Source: Nocardioides litoris
Lineage (GTDB): Bacteria; Actinomycetota; Actinomycetes; Propionibacteriales; Nocardioidaceae
DNA: 64,000 nt
Direction: 5' to 3'
Assembly (NCBI RefSeq): GCF_006346315.1
Contig: NZ_VDMR01000001.1
Span: 1,240,001 to 1,304,000, forward strand
In this document: piece by piece, positions 33,652-43,046 of the stretch
How positions within the stretch are numbered: the stretch's first letter is position 1
Layout: each line of letters starts with the position of its first letter
Position numbers and translations under genes: made by a program
Notes under the pieces: generated by a model
Told to the model about the DNA's origin: nothing
What the model saw: the letters and a program-made list of their open reading frames with translations, nothing else
Database searches by the model: none

Positions 33652-34836
33652 TTGTCTCGTCGACCCGTCATCGGCCTCTCGGCCCTTGTCTCGGCCCTGC
33701 TCATTCCCCTGGCATCCATCGCTGGAGCCCCCGCGGCCCACGCTGCCGACCGCGACTGCAGCGACTTCGGCAGCCAGCGTGATGCGCAGATCTTTTTCCT
33801 GCAGCAGGGGGGACCCTCCTCGGACCCGCACCGGCTCGACGCCGACGGCGACGGCATCGTGTGCGAGTCCAACGGGGGCGCGACGTACTACGGCACCTCG
33901 CTGCCGGGTGGCGGGAGCAGCCCGGCTCCGGCCCCGGCTCCGCCGAAGCCGAAGATCAAGAACGTGCGTTCGACCGTCGACCTCACGGTCGCGCCTCGCG
34001 CCCTGGTGGCCGGAGAGCGGTTCCGGGTGACGGTCAAGGTCCGGCCCGCGATCAGCCGCAAGGTCGTCCTGCAGCGCAAGGTCGACGGCCGCTGGCGGTC
34101 CTTCGGCTCCGGCACGACCAGCAAGCGGGGCGTGACGCACGGAGACTTCCGCGCTCCGAAGGCCTCGACGACCTACCGCGCCGTCGTGGCCACCCTGGTC
34201 CGTGGCACCTCGCGCTACTCCACGGCCACCAGCCGGCCGCGAACGGTCGGCGTCCAGCAGCAGCGGGTGACGCTGGCGTTCGCCGAGCCGGCGGCTGCTG
34301 CGGGCGCGGCCGCCCAGGCCGTCGTGCGCGTCTCGCCGGTGCGCCCCGGCCGCACCGTGGCGCTGCAGCGCTGGAACGGGAGCGGCTGGGTCGGCGTCCG
34401 CAACGCCAAGGTCGACTCCCGCGGACAGGCCGTCATCCCGACGACCGCTCCGCTCGGGCGCACCGGCTTCCGCGCCGTCGCCCTCGCCCACGCCGGCGCG
34501 GCGGCGGTGTCGTCCTCCGCAGTGGCCCTCACCGGGTCCGACGCGACGCCGCCCCCCGCGCCGTACGGCCTCACCGCCACCCCCGGCAACGGCAGCGTGG
34601 TGCTGAGCTGGTCGCGCACCGCCGTCGCGGACTTCGCCCACGACGAGGTGTGGATGAGCGCGGGCGGTGGCCCGTGGCAGGTCGTCCAGACGACGGGTGG
34701 CACCGGTGCCGTGGTCGACCGGCTCGTCAACGGGACCACGTACTCCTTCACGGTCACCAGCACCGACACCTCGGGTAACCGGTCCGCGGTGGCTCCGGTC
34801 GTCGCCACCACCCCGACGTTCCCGCCGGTCGACTGA
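33652..34836 (+). CDS. Secreted excalibur-domain protein with fibronectin type III domain
   Basis: A 394-residue exported protein. Residues 1-32 are a Sec signal peptide (RRPVIGLSALVSALLIP, cleavage after AHA). The mature N-terminus is an excalibur calcium-binding domain (DCSDFGSQRDAQIFFLQQGG and LDADGDGIVCE). Two beta-rich repeats follow (each with a VxLQRxxxGxW motif: VVLQRKVDGRWRSFG and VALQRWNGSGWVGV), then a fibronectin type III domain at 300-385 (PYGLTATPGNGSVVLSWS, TYSFTVTSTDTSGNRS). The start is probably TTG 33652 with GGAG 10 nt upstream; TATACT (33626-33631) may be the -10 box. It probably binds the cell wall or extracellular polymers. Confidence 0.8.
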   Translation: MSRRPVIGLSALVSALLIPLASIAGAPAAHAADRDCSDFGSQRDAQIFFLQQGGPSSDPHRLDADGDGIVCESNGGATYYGTSLPGGGSSPAPAPAPPKPKIKNVRSTVDLTVAPRALVAGERFRVTVKVRPAISRKVVLQRKVDGRWRSFGSGTTSKRGVTHGDFRAPKASTTYRAVVATLVRGTSRYSTATSRPRTVGVQQQRVTLAFAEPAAAAGAAAQAVVRVSPVRPGRTVALQRWNGSGWVGVRNAKVDSRGQAVIPTTAPLGRTGFRAVALAHAGAAAVSSSAVALTGSDATPPPAPYGLTATPGNGSVVLSWSRTAVADFAHDEVWMSAGGGPWQVVQTTGGTGAVVDRLVNGTTYSFTVTSTDTSGNRSAVAPVVATTPTFPPVD

Positions 34837-34896
34837 CGTCGGATCCGGTCCTCGCCGAGCGACGCGCATGCGCCCGGACGCGTGCGACGACGTGGG

Positions 34897-35856
34897 TCAG
34901 CGGGGCTTGCGGCGCACGGTGGAGGTGGAGAGCACCGCGTCGTGGTCGGAGTGCAGGTTGCGCAGGTAGGAGTAGCCGCGCGACTGCAGCCGGTTCTGAC
35001 CGCGCGGCTTGATGAAGTGGTAGACGTAGTCGATGTGACGGCGGCCGCCGCTGCCGTGGGTGCCGGAGCCCTTCACGCCGTGGATGGTGTAGCAGGACCG
35101 GAGTGACGGCAGGGCGCTGCGCTTGGCCTTGTCCTCGAACATCGCGAACGGGAACTGAGGCGTGGGCTTGCGTCCACCCGTGCGGTCGCTGTCGCGGGCG
35201 TAGTCGATGTTGAGGTCGCCGGTCAGGACGACCTCGAGGCCGGCCTGCGCCGAGAGGGCCGCGCCCACCGCGGTGGTGAAGATCTGGTCGAAGACCGAGG
35301 GCAGCCGGCCGTCGGGCGCCTTCGGCCGGACCCTGCTCTCGATGTGGGGCGGCAGGTGCATCGAGCAGTGGACGATGCCGACCCCCGTACGGCGGTGCAC
35401 GAACCGGCCCCACACCGAGGAGTTCGGGATCGGGCCGGCGGCGCCGTTGATGTCGTCGCTGTACCAGCTGCCCTTGTCGGCGATGTCGAAGACGGACTTG
35501 CGCGCCAGGACGGCGTTGTCGCTGAGGTTGGTGCCGGGGAAGTGCACGAGGTGGAAGCGGTTGACGTCGGCCCAGTAGGCGAGCGGGATGGCGCGGTCGA
35601 CGTCCCAGACCTCGTTGAGGCCGATCAGGTCGGAGCGGAGGCCGACCTGGCCGAGGTCCTCGAAGAACTTCCGGTCCGACATGCTGTAGGGCAGGTTGAC
35701 CTGCGCGACGCGGAACGAGCCGGTGCTCGCGGCCTCCGCCGTCCCGGCGCCGATCAGCGGAGCGGCCGCTGCCCCCGCCCCCAGGGCAGCACCGCCCAGG
35801 ACGAGTCCACGACGGGTGAGAGCGGTGGACGGTACGGCGGGCTCGGGTGCGGACAT
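34897..35856 (-). CDS. Tat-exported endonuclease/exonuclease/phosphatase family protein
   Basis: A 319-residue protein. The N-terminus has a twin-arginine signal (TRRGLVLGGAALGAGAAAA, cleavage near AEA). The EEP fold is shown by VAQVNLP, DLIGLNEVWD (metal Glu), HCSMHLPP, VLTGDLNIDY (Asp and Asn of the active site) and the terminal LHSDHDAVLS (catalytic His). It is probably a secreted nuclease or phosphodiesterase. It is convergent with the excalibur gene, 60 bp away. Downstream of the CocE-type gene on the same strand, but separated from it by 184 bp with two repeat elements. Confidence 0.87.
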   Translation of the reverse strand: MSAPEPAVPSTALTRRGLVLGGAALGAGAAAAPLIGAGTAEAASTGSFRVAQVNLPYSMSDRKFFEDLGQVGLRSDLIGLNEVWDVDRAIPLAYWADVNRFHLVHFPGTNLSDNAVLARKSVFDIADKGSWYSDDINGAAGPIPNSSVWGRFVHRRTGVGIVHCSMHLPPHIESRVRPKAPDGRLPSVFDQIFTTAVGAALSAQAGLEVVLTGDLNIDYARDSDRTGGRKPTPQFPFAMFEDKAKRSALPSLRSCYTIHGVKGSGTHGSGGRRHIDYVYHFIKPRGQNRLQSRGYSYLRNLHSDHDAVLSTSTVRRKPR

Positions 35857-35927
35857 GGCGGCCTCCGGTCGTGCTCGTGGTGCGGACGGGGCAGCACTAC
35901 CCGCGGGCGATGGGGGTCAACCGGGTC

Positions 35928-35964
35928 GTGGTCTCGAGACAGGACTTCGTCCTTCCTCGACCAC
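35928..35964. repeat. REP-type palindrome
   Basis: GTGGTCTCGAG (35928-35938) and CTCGACCAC (35956-35964) form the outer stem, AGGAC/GTCCT the inner stem around TTC. The whole 37 bp folds into one hairpin in the gap between two minus-strand genes, 24 bp from copy A of the 50-bp repeat. It may stabilise or end the upstream mRNA. Confidence 0.6.
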
Positions 35965-35987
35965 CGTGGGGTGCGGTCGGGTCCGTC

Positions 35988-36037
35988 GGCTGCGGAGGTC
36001 TCGAGGCTCGTCGCTGGCGCTCCTCGCACCTCGACCA
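35988..36037 (+). repeat. 50-bp dispersed repeat, copy A
   Basis: It starts GGCTGCGGAGG, has the invariant core TCGTCGC(T/C)GGCGCTCCTC and ends CACCTCGACCA. It lies 3 nt from the stop codon of the CocE/NonD hydrolase (36041). It differs from copy B at 5 and from copy C at 6 of 50 positions. Confidence 0.85.
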
Positions 36038-36040
36038 GCG

Positions 36041-37894
36041 TCAGCGGGGCAGGCGGAGGACGCCGGGCGGGCGGGGGACGGGGTTGGGGCGGCAGGGCTC
36101 GGAGTGCATCTGGGCGCAGGAGGGGAGCGCCTTCTTCACGTTGGCGCGCGGCAGCAGGCCGAGGACCAGGCGGGAGGGGAAGCGCTTGCCGGAGTGCACG
36201 GTGACCGTCTGGGGGGTCAGGTTGGACAGGAAGCCCCACAGGCCGGTGACGCCGGGGTTCTCGACGTACATGCGGACGCTGGAGCCGGCGCGGAAGGTGT
36301 GGCCGAAGGGCATCACCTCGACCCGCGCGAGCTGCGGGCGGCCGGGCGTGAGGAAGCGCTGGGCCTTCGCGGTGTGCGGGTGCCAGGGGCGCAGGGCGGT
36401 CGAGCGGCGGGCGTCGAGGGCGCGGTGGGAGGCGCGCAGCCAGCCGCGCTGCACGTAGACCTCCTGGCCGTCGGGCCGCACCTCGGTGATGGTGACCTGC
36501 AGGTCGACGTCGCGGGCGGTGCTGGAGATCCAGAGGTCCGCGCTCGAGCTGCCGTACGTCGTCATGGTCCGCGCGAGGCGGGGGGAGGTGAAGACGGCGC
36601 GGCCGGCGCCGACGTACGGCTGGACCGACCAGGTGTTGACCCGCAGGTCCTCCTCGAGGTTGACCGCTGAGGTGTCGACGACGGCGGGTGACGGCAGCGG
36701 GTAGAGGAAGGGGCGGCCGTCGGCGCGGGCGACGGGCGTGGCGCCCATGGAGCCGCCGGGGCGCAGGTAGAGCGGGGTGGCCTCGACCTTGACCGGCAGC
36801 GAGCGGCGGGTGGTGACGCTGCGGGGCAGCTTGGCGTTGGTGGTCTCGTGCCAGACCTGCACCTTCGGCGTGCGGCCGAAGCCGTTGCGGATGCCCTTGA
36901 CGTGGAAGTCGTAGAACCGCGCGAGCGTGTCGAGGACGCGCGGGGAGAACTGGTACATCAGGTGGTGGCCGTTGGTGGAGATCATCCAGGTCTTGCGCGG
37001 GTCCATCCGCTCGAAGAAGTGCCCGCCGCGGCCGCCGGTCTCCTCGTCCTGCCAGCTCTGCACGACCAGGGCGGGGACGTTGATGCGGCCGGCGCGCGGC
37101 GCGATGCTGTGGGAGCGGTGCCAGCCGTCGGCGAACGGGTGCCGCGGCGCCTGGACGGCGAGCTGGTTGCCCGCGTTGCCGGGCACGTGTGCGGCGGCGG
37201 TGGCCAGGCAGGCGAGGTCGCCGTCGGCGGCGGCCTTCTGGCCGCCGGTCAGCCAGTCCTGGTTGAGCGCGAGGCCCCACTCCGGCGGGAAGACGGTGTT
37301 GTAGATGCCGCCGGGGAAGCCGATGTCGCGGTAGGTGTCGCCGACGATGTTGGCTGGGGTGATGGCGACGAGGTGCTTCGGGCGCTCCGCGGCGACCCAG
37401 GCCTGCATGATGCCGCCGTAGGAGTAGCTGTACATCGCGACCCTGCCGTTGGACCACCGCTGGCGGCCGGCCCAGTCGACGGCGTACGCGCCGTCCTTGC
37501 CCTGCTGGCGGTTGAACAGCTCCCACGTGCCGGTCGAGCAGGCAGAGCCGCGCAGGCTGACGCCGATGACGGCGTACCCCTTGGCCAGCATGCGGGGCAC
37601 GAAGGTGTCGTTGGCGCGGGTGGGGTCGCTGCCGGCGAAGTAGCCCTCGTACTGCATGAGCGTCGGGAAGGGGCCCTTGCCGCGGGGGAGCAGCAGCGTG
37701 TACTTCAGCCGCGTGCCGTCGGGGAGCCGGATGTAGCCGGCGGACTTCGTCGTGCCGGCGGGCAGCGGCGCGGGGACGGGCCCCGTGGCGACGGTGACGG
37801 TGGCGGGGGCGGCGACGGACGGGCCGCTCGTGGCCACCAGGGCTGGGGTGAGCAGGCCGAGCAGGAGCAGCAGGACCGTGGCGGTACGACGCAT
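36041..37894 (-). CDS. Secreted CocE/NonD family alpha/beta hydrolase (X-Pro dipeptidyl-peptidase-like)
   Basis: A 617-residue exported hydrolase. Residues 1-28 are a signal peptide (RRTATVLLLLLGLLTPALVA). The catalytic domain has YSYSYGGIMQAW with the nucleophile Ser, QSWQDEE with the acid region and STNGHHLMYQ with the His; the C-terminal half is the jelly-roll domain of X-Pro dipeptidyl-peptidases. ATG 37894 has GAGGAA upstream. Enzymes of this family cleave X-Pro peptides, cocaine-like esters or acyl-amino bonds. It is the last gene of a minus-strand run (S9 peptidase, GMC, ALDH, this), 49 nt after the ALDH stop, and would act outside the cell. Confidence 0.88.
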   Translation of the reverse strand: MRRTATVLLLLLGLLTPALVATSGPSVAAPATVTVATGPVPAPLPAGTTKSAGYIRLPDGTRLKYTLLLPRGKGPFPTLMQYEGYFAGSDPTRANDTFVPRMLAKGYAVIGVSLRGSACSTGTWELFNRQQGKDGAYAVDWAGRQRWSNGRVAMYSYSYGGIMQAWVAAERPKHLVAITPANIVGDTYRDIGFPGGIYNTVFPPEWGLALNQDWLTGGQKAAADGDLACLATAAAHVPGNAGNQLAVQAPRHPFADGWHRSHSIAPRAGRINVPALVVQSWQDEETGGRGGHFFERMDPRKTWMISTNGHHLMYQFSPRVLDTLARFYDFHVKGIRNGFGRTPKVQVWHETTNAKLPRSVTTRRSLPVKVEATPLYLRPGGSMGATPVARADGRPFLYPLPSPAVVDTSAVNLEEDLRVNTWSVQPYVGAGRAVFTSPRLARTMTTYGSSSADLWISSTARDVDLQVTITEVRPDGQEVYVQRGWLRASHRALDARRSTALRPWHPHTAKAQRFLTPGRPQLARVEVMPFGHTFRAGSSVRMYVENPGVTGLWGFLSNLTPQTVTVHSGKRFPSRLVLGLLPRANVKKALPSCAQMHSEPCRPNPVPRPPGVLRLPR

Positions 37895-37943
37895 GCGGGG
37901 TTCCTCGGGGTCGGGTGGTGCGGGGAGGGAGCAGGAGAGAGGG

Positions 37944-39374
37944 TCAGCCGACGAAGCGGTGGCCGGCGAAGAAGGCGGGGCCCTGGCCGTCGCCGACGGT
38001 GCCGAGGCCGCTGGCGCCCCACATGGAGCCGACGGCGGGGGCGTCGGAGCCGCTGCGGAGCACGGCGTTGACGGTGACCAGGCCGGCGCGCAGCCGGCGG
38101 CCGACGGCGCGCGCCTGATCACGGTCGGCGCCGAAGACGTAGCCGACGAGGCCGTAGGCGTGGTCGTTGGCGCTGGCCACGGCCTCGTCGAGGTCGCCGT
38201 AGGTCCGGACGAGCAGCACGGGACCGAACACCTCGTCGCGCAGGCTCGCGCCGCGGTCGGCCAGCACGACGGTGGGCTGCAGGAAGAGCCCCTCGCCGTC
38301 GGGCAGGGTGCCGTAGCGGCGCACGTCGCACCCCAGCGCGGCGTACGCCGCCACCTGCCGCTCGAGGTGCGCGCGGTGCCCGGGGTGGGCGAGCGGGCCG
38401 GTGGTCGTCGCGGGGTCGTCGGTGCGGCCGAGCATCACGTCGGCCAGGGCCGCGTCGAGGGCGGCGAGGTGGTCGTCGAGGCGGTCGGCGGGCACGACGA
38501 GGCGGCGGGGGCCGACGCAGACCTGGCCGTTGAGGAGCTGGAGACCGAACGCGACCTCGGCCGCGACCTCGGCGGGGTCGGCGTCGGGCAGGGCCAGGAC
38601 GGGGTTGTTGCCGGAGAGCTCGAGGTCGGCGGGCTTGAGCTGGGCCGCACAGGCGCGGGCGACCTCGGTGCCGCCGGCGACACCGCCGGTGTAGGAGACG
38701 GCGCGGACCCGCGGGTCGGTGACCAGCGCCTCGCCGACCTCGCGGCCGCCGTGCACCACCTGCACCAGGCCTGCGGCCAGCCCGGCTGCCTGCACCGCCT
38801 CGGCGAACGGGCCGGAGAAGTGCGGCGCCCACTCCGAGGCCTTGACCACGACCGGACAGCCGGCGAGGAGCGCGTCGACGGTCTTGGTGACCACGGTCGG
38901 GGCGGGCGCGTTCCACGGCAGCAGCACGGCCGCGGGGCCCCAGGGCAGGCGCCACTGGTCGGCCGGGCCGACGGCGCTGGTCAGCTCGGTGCGCTCCCAC
39001 CCGGCCTCGAGGTCGGCCGCCGCCTGCTCCAGCAGGCCGACGCGGCCGCCGACGAGCGCCGTGGTCCAGGTGAGCGGGACGCCGGTGTCGAGGCTGTCGG
39101 CCGCGGCCAGCCGGTCGGCCCGGACCGAGAGCTCCGCCGCCAGCCGGCGTACGGCGGCGGCCCGGTCGGCGAGCGGCAGGCCGGTCCACGACTCCTCGGT
39201 GTGGACGCGCGACGCCGCGGCCACCGCGGCCTCGAGGGCGTCGGCGGACGTGGCGGCCTGGGCGTGCAGGTCGCCCCCGGTGTCGGAGTCGCACAGCCGC
39301 GGCTTGAGGGTCTCGGCCGGTGTGGCGAGGGTGCCGTCGACGAGCTCGCGGACGGTGCAGTCGTGCTCGGTCAC
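37944..39374 (-). CDS. Aldehyde dehydrogenase family protein
   Basis: A 476-residue NAD(P)-dependent aldehyde dehydrogenase. The substrate-site lysine region is CPVVVKASEWAP, the glutamate region DLELSGNNPVLAL, and the catalytic cysteine lies in LLNGQVCVGPRRLVV; EVFGPVLLVRTY is the conserved late motif. Sequence around the cysteine (QVCVG instead of QxCxA) is slightly divergent. The GTG at 39374 overlaps the stop of the GMC gene by 4 nt, so alcohol oxidation and aldehyde oxidation are encoded in tandem: the GMC enzyme would supply the aldehyde. Confidence 0.9.
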   Translation of the reverse strand: MTEHDCTVRELVDGTLATPAETLKPRLCDSDTGGDLHAQAATSADALEAAVAAASRVHTEESWTGLPLADRAAAVRRLAAELSVRADRLAAADSLDTGVPLTWTTALVGGRVGLLEQAAADLEAGWERTELTSAVGPADQWRLPWGPAAVLLPWNAPAPTVVTKTVDALLAGCPVVVKASEWAPHFSGPFAEAVQAAGLAAGLVQVVHGGREVGEALVTDPRVRAVSYTGGVAGGTEVARACAAQLKPADLELSGNNPVLALPDADPAEVAAEVAFGLQLLNGQVCVGPRRLVVPADRLDDHLAALDAALADVMLGRTDDPATTTGPLAHPGHRAHLERQVAAYAALGCDVRRYGTLPDGEGLFLQPTVVLADRGASLRDEVFGPVLLVRTYGDLDEAVASANDHAYGLVGYVFGADRDQARAVGRRLRAGLVTVNAVLRSGSDAPAVGSMWGASGLGTVGDGQGPAFFAGHRFVG

Positions 39375-40951
39375 GCGGGTGCTCCCATCAGCCGGGCGAC
39401 CTGCTCGCCGACGAAGATGGCGGCGAGGTTGGTGTTGGCGCGCGGCGTCCACGGCAGCACGCTCGCGTCGGCGACGCGCAGGCCCTCGACGCCGACGACA
39501 CGGCCGACCGGGTCGACCACGACGTGGGGCTCGCCGGCCGTGCCCATGGTGCAGGTGCTGGTGGCGTGCACGGTGTCGGCCACGTTGGCCAGCGCGAACG
39601 CGCGGAACTGGCGGTCGTCGAGCTCGGTCGCCGGGTCGAGGTCGGCGCCGAGGGTGAACCCGCCGGCCAGCGCCCGGAGCTCGGGCTCGCGGGACCAGGC
39701 CCGCAGCTCGTCGACGACCACCCGGAAGCGGCGCAGGTCGTCGTCGGTGGAGAGCATGTCGAACTCGACCCGCGGCTCCAGGATCGGGTCGGTGGTGGTG
39801 ATCTCGACCGAGCCGGTGGAGCTGACGCGGTTGACCCAGCCCGCGATGCCGGCCACCGGGAGCCCGATGCCGAGCGCCCCGACGACGGCGACCATCAGGT
39901 CGTCCTGGCCGTCGGGCCCCTCGCCGACGCCGGAGGAGAAGCGCACGCAGAGCTGGCCGCGCTGCGGCCGGCCGGCGTAGTCGGGCGGCTCGTGCAGGTC
40001 GAGGGCGAGCGCGATGCCCGGGTGCTCCTGGAGGCCGAGTCCGACGGGCAGGTCGGCGCGCAACCGCACGCCGAGGTCGCGCAGCAGCCGCGACGGGCCG
40101 ATGCCGGAGCGCTGCAGGATGGCGGGCGAGTGGATCGCACCGGCGCAGACCACGACCTCGCTTGCCGCGACGTCGACGTACTCACCGTCGACGATCGCCC
40201 GCACCCCGGTCACCCGCGGTGTGCCGGGGCCGTCGGTGAGCAGCACGCGGTCGACGAGCGCGCCGCCGCGGATCGTCAGGTTGGCGCGGTCGCGGGCGGG
40301 CTCGAGGTAGCCGTCGTTGGTGGAGACGCGGCGACCGTCGCGGCCGTTGTAGGCGTACGGCGACGCGCCGGTCGTGCCCGGGGCGTTGTGGTCCTCGGCC
40401 CACGGGTGGCCCAGGCGGGCGGCGATGGCGTCGGCGGCGGCGTCGAGGGGGCTGAAGTCCTCGCGGCGCGGCCGGGTGACCGGGATGGGGCCGCCGCGGC
40501 CGTGGTGGTCGGCGTCGCCGAAGTCGAGGTCGTCCTCGAGGGCGCGGAGAGCGGGCAGCGCCTCGTCGTACGACCAACCGGCGCAGCCGGCCGCGGCCCA
40601 GCCGTCGAAGTCGGCGACCGTCGGCCGGATCGCGAACATGCCGTTGATGGCCGAGCTGCCGCCGACGCCGCGGCCGCGCAGGTAGGCCGCGGGGTCCTGG
40701 ACCGCGGAGCGGCGGGCCTCGAGCTTGGTGAAGGTGTGCTCCTCGGCCAGGCCCACGGTGGGCTGGACGCGGCCGGGCTCGATGCTGCGCAGCTCCTCGG
40801 GGGTGTCGGCGGAGCGGTAGTCGGGGCCGGTCTCGAGGAGGAGGACGGTGCGGCCCTCGTCCTCGGTGAGGCGGGCGGCCAGCGCGGCGCCGGACGAGCC
40901 CGCGCCGACCACGACGACGTCGTAGGCGCGGCCGAGAGCACCGGGGGTCAT
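39371..40951 (-). CDS. GMC family FAD-dependent alcohol oxidoreductase
   Basis: A 526-residue GMC enzyme. YDVVVVGAGSSGAALAARL is the FAD fingerprint, YLRGRGVGGSSAINGMFAIR the first signature, GAIHSPAILQRSGIGPS the second, and VHATSTCTMG the catalytic His region; TNLAAIFVGEQVARLM ends the domain. It oxidises a primary alcohol of unknown identity. It overlaps the S9 peptidase gene upstream (ATGA) and the ALDH downstream (GTGA) by 4 nt, so the three are tightly coupled. In a peptide-degrading context it might oxidise an amino alcohol; this is inference. Confidence 0.91.
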   Translation of the reverse strand: MTPGALGRAYDVVVVGAGSSGAALAARLTEDEGRTVLLLETGPDYRSADTPEELRSIEPGRVQPTVGLAEEHTFTKLEARRSAVQDPAAYLRGRGVGGSSAINGMFAIRPTVADFDGWAAAGCAGWSYDEALPALRALEDDLDFGDADHHGRGGPIPVTRPRREDFSPLDAAADAIAARLGHPWAEDHNAPGTTGASPYAYNGRDGRRVSTNDGYLEPARDRANLTIRGGALVDRVLLTDGPGTPRVTGVRAIVDGEYVDVAASEVVVCAGAIHSPAILQRSGIGPSRLLRDLGVRLRADLPVGLGLQEHPGIALALDLHEPPDYAGRPQRGQLCVRFSSGVGEGPDGQDDLMVAVVGALGIGLPVAGIAGWVNRVSSTGSVEITTTDPILEPRVEFDMLSTDDDLRRFRVVVDELRAWSREPELRALAGGFTLGADLDPATELDDRQFRAFALANVADTVHATSTCTMGTAGEPHVVVDPVGRVVGVEGLRVADASVLPWTPRANTNLAAIFVGEQVARLMGAPA

Positions 40952-42894
40952 CAGCTCGCCTCCGTGGTCGGGTGGGGCGCGGGGGAGGACGCCGGCATCC
41001 AGCGCTCGAACCAGTCGACCGTGCGGGCCAGCGCGTCGAGCACGGCCGCGGTCTCGCGGGGACCGTGGCCGGCGGTGGGGTAGGTGACGCACGCGCTCGG
41101 CACGCCGCGCGCGGCCAGCGCGCGGTGCATCGCCAGGGCCTGACCGGGCGGGGTGGCGCGGTCGAGGGTGCCCGCCAGCAGGAGCGTCGGTGTGCGGACG
41201 GCCGCGGCGTGGGCCAGGGGGCTGCGCTCGACGTACTGGCCGGTGGGGAGCCCGCCGGGGCCGTGCGGCGACCCGTCGAGGAACAGCTCGTCCCACACGG
41301 GCATGCACGCGGTGCCGTGCTGCTGGGCCCAGTCGGTGACGGGGTGCTGGGCGACGGCCGCGGCGAACCAGTCGTGCCGGGTGACCAGCCACGCGGCGAG
41401 GTAGCCGCCGTAGGACCCTCCGGTGAGGCCGACACGGGTCGGGTCGACGGTGCCGTCGTCGACCAGCGACCGGACACCGGCGACCACGTCGTCGGCGTCG
41501 GCGCCGCCCATGTCGCCGACGACGGCGCGGGCGAACGCCTGGCCGCGGCCCGCGGAGCCGCGCGGGTTGGGCTGCAGCACGGCGTACCCGCGGTCGAGCA
41601 GGAGCGCGGTGGTCAGGCCGAGCGGGCCCCACGTGGCGCGGTGACTGGCGATCGGGCCGCCGTGCAGGAGCACGACGAGCGGGTGCGGGCCCGGCCCGTC
41701 AGGAAGGTGGAGCCACCCCTCGACCTCGAGCTCGTCGGGTGCGGTCCAGCGGTGGACGCGGGAGGTGCCGGGCAGCCCGACCGTGCTCGCGGGCAACGAC
41801 GCGGCGACGTGGGTGCGGCCGTCGTCGTCGAGGAGCAGGACCTCGGGGCGGGTACGTGGGCCGACGTGGCTGAACGCGATCCGGCCGGGTCGGAACGACG
41901 CCCGCGGGTGCAGGCCGGAGGCGGTGGAGGCGACGCTCTCCCACAGGACGCGGCGATCGCCGGTCGCGACGTCGACGAACCCGAGGACCGTCGTCAGGCC
42001 CTCGAGCCCGGCGAACCCGACCTCGGTCTCGGAGACGAAGGCCGCGTCGGAGACGTCGGTCGGTGCGGCCAGGCGGCGGGTCTCGCCGGTGTCGAGGTCG
42101 AGCACCTGCAGGTCGCCCGCCACGAGGTCGCGGTCGCTGGCCACCGACTCGACCCAGGCGATCCGCCGCCCGGACGGCGAGGCGGTGACGGCCCCGACCT
42201 GCGCCTCGGGGCGTACGACGACGTGGTCGGTGCCGGTGGCCGGGTCGAGCAGGCGGAGGTCGGCGGCGTACCAGGCCGACTCCGAGGCCGACCCGTCGGA
42301 GCAGACCGCGAGCACCTGGGGGCCGGCCCAGCAGGCGTCCCACACGGTGAGGTCGGGGCGACCGACGGTGCGCGTCGCGCCGGTGGCGGGGTCGAGCAGC
42401 ACGAGGCGGCGCCAGCAGGACGAGCCGTCGGTCGACTCGACGCGGGGCTCCCAGGGCTCCGCGCCGGGCACGAGCCCGGAGCCGGCGACGCCCGGCAGCT
42501 CGGAGCCGGGCTCGGCCACGACGAGGAGGAGGGCGTCGCCGTCGGGGGCCCAGGCGAGACGCTCGACGTGGCCGGTGACGGTGCGGTGCAGGTCGCCGAT
42601 CCAGACGCCGGTGTCGTCGAGGTGGGCGAGCCTCGAGCCGTCGGGAGACCAGGCGGGGAGGCGGCCGTCGCGCTGCCGGTCGGCTGCGGCCGGGTCGGGG
42701 CCGGCGGCGCCGTACGTGGTGACGACCCCGCGGGCGGGGGCGAGCAGGTGATCGCGGACCTCGGCGACGGCGGCCACGCGATCGTCGGTGGGGTGCAGGG
42801 CGACCGAGCCGGCTGCGACCGGGCGGCCGAAGGTGCCGGCGAGCCGCGCCTCGGCGTACGCCACGACCGCGTCGTTGCCGCTCGGCCTGGCCAT
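40951..42894 (-). CDS. S9 family peptidase (prolyl oligopeptidase type)
   Basis: A 647-residue cytosolic peptidase: an N-terminal beta-propeller (to about residue 370, with repeated WSPDGS and WAPDGDALLL blades) and a C-terminal alpha/beta hydrolase. The nucleophile is Ser in GLTGGSYGGYLAAWL, the acid lies in LAGTLDRATPP and the His in PTAGHGPRETA. S9 enzymes cleave oligopeptides, often after proline or at blocked N-termini (acylaminoacyl peptidases). No signal peptide. It is the first gene of the operon that continues with GMC, ALDH and CocE-type hydrolase. The 19-bp element at 42992-43010 lies about 100 bp upstream. Confidence 0.92.
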   Translation of the reverse strand: MARPSGNDAVVAYAEARLAGTFGRPVAAGSVALHPTDDRVAAVAEVRDHLLAPARGVVTTYGAAGPDPAAADRQRDGRLPAWSPDGSRLAHLDDTGVWIGDLHRTVTGHVERLAWAPDGDALLLVVAEPGSELPGVAGSGLVPGAEPWEPRVESTDGSSCWRRLVLLDPATGATRTVGRPDLTVWDACWAGPQVLAVCSDGSASESAWYAADLRLLDPATGTDHVVVRPEAQVGAVTASPSGRRIAWVESVASDRDLVAGDLQVLDLDTGETRRLAAPTDVSDAAFVSETEVGFAGLEGLTTVLGFVDVATGDRRVLWESVASTASGLHPRASFRPGRIAFSHVGPRTRPEVLLLDDDGRTHVAASLPASTVGLPGTSRVHRWTAPDELEVEGWLHLPDGPGPHPLVVLLHGGPIASHRATWGPLGLTTALLLDRGYAVLQPNPRGSAGRGQAFARAVVGDMGGADADDVVAGVRSLVDDGTVDPTRVGLTGGSYGGYLAAWLVTRHDWFAAAVAQHPVTDWAQQHGTACMPVWDELFLDGSPHGPGGLPTGQYVERSPLAHAAAVRTPTLLLAGTLDRATPPGQALAMHRALAARGVPSACVTYPTAGHGPRETAAVLDALARTVDWFERWMPASSPAPHPTTEAS

Positions 42895-42991
42895 CGGTGG
42901 TCCTCTCGCCGGCGCGTGTCCGGCAGGGTGCCGCGCGCCGGACGATCGTCACCCACCCGACGGGACGCGTCAACCAGTTGGGCCAGATTGC

Positions 42992-43010
42992 GTCATAGTT
43001 TGTTGGGACA
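42992..43010. promoter_or_regulatory. 19-bp regulatory element, copy 1 (S9 peptidase/GntR divergent region)
   Basis: GTCATAGTTTGTTGGGACA. It matches the element at 45348-45366 at 16 of 19 positions. On the minus strand it reads TGTCCCAACAAACTATGAC and ends in a possible -10 box TATGAC. It lies 37 bp upstream of the GntR start, so GntR may regulate itself here. Confidence 0.6.
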
Positions 43011-43046
43011 CGACGCGGATGGGCGGGGTGGGCCTATCATCCGCGG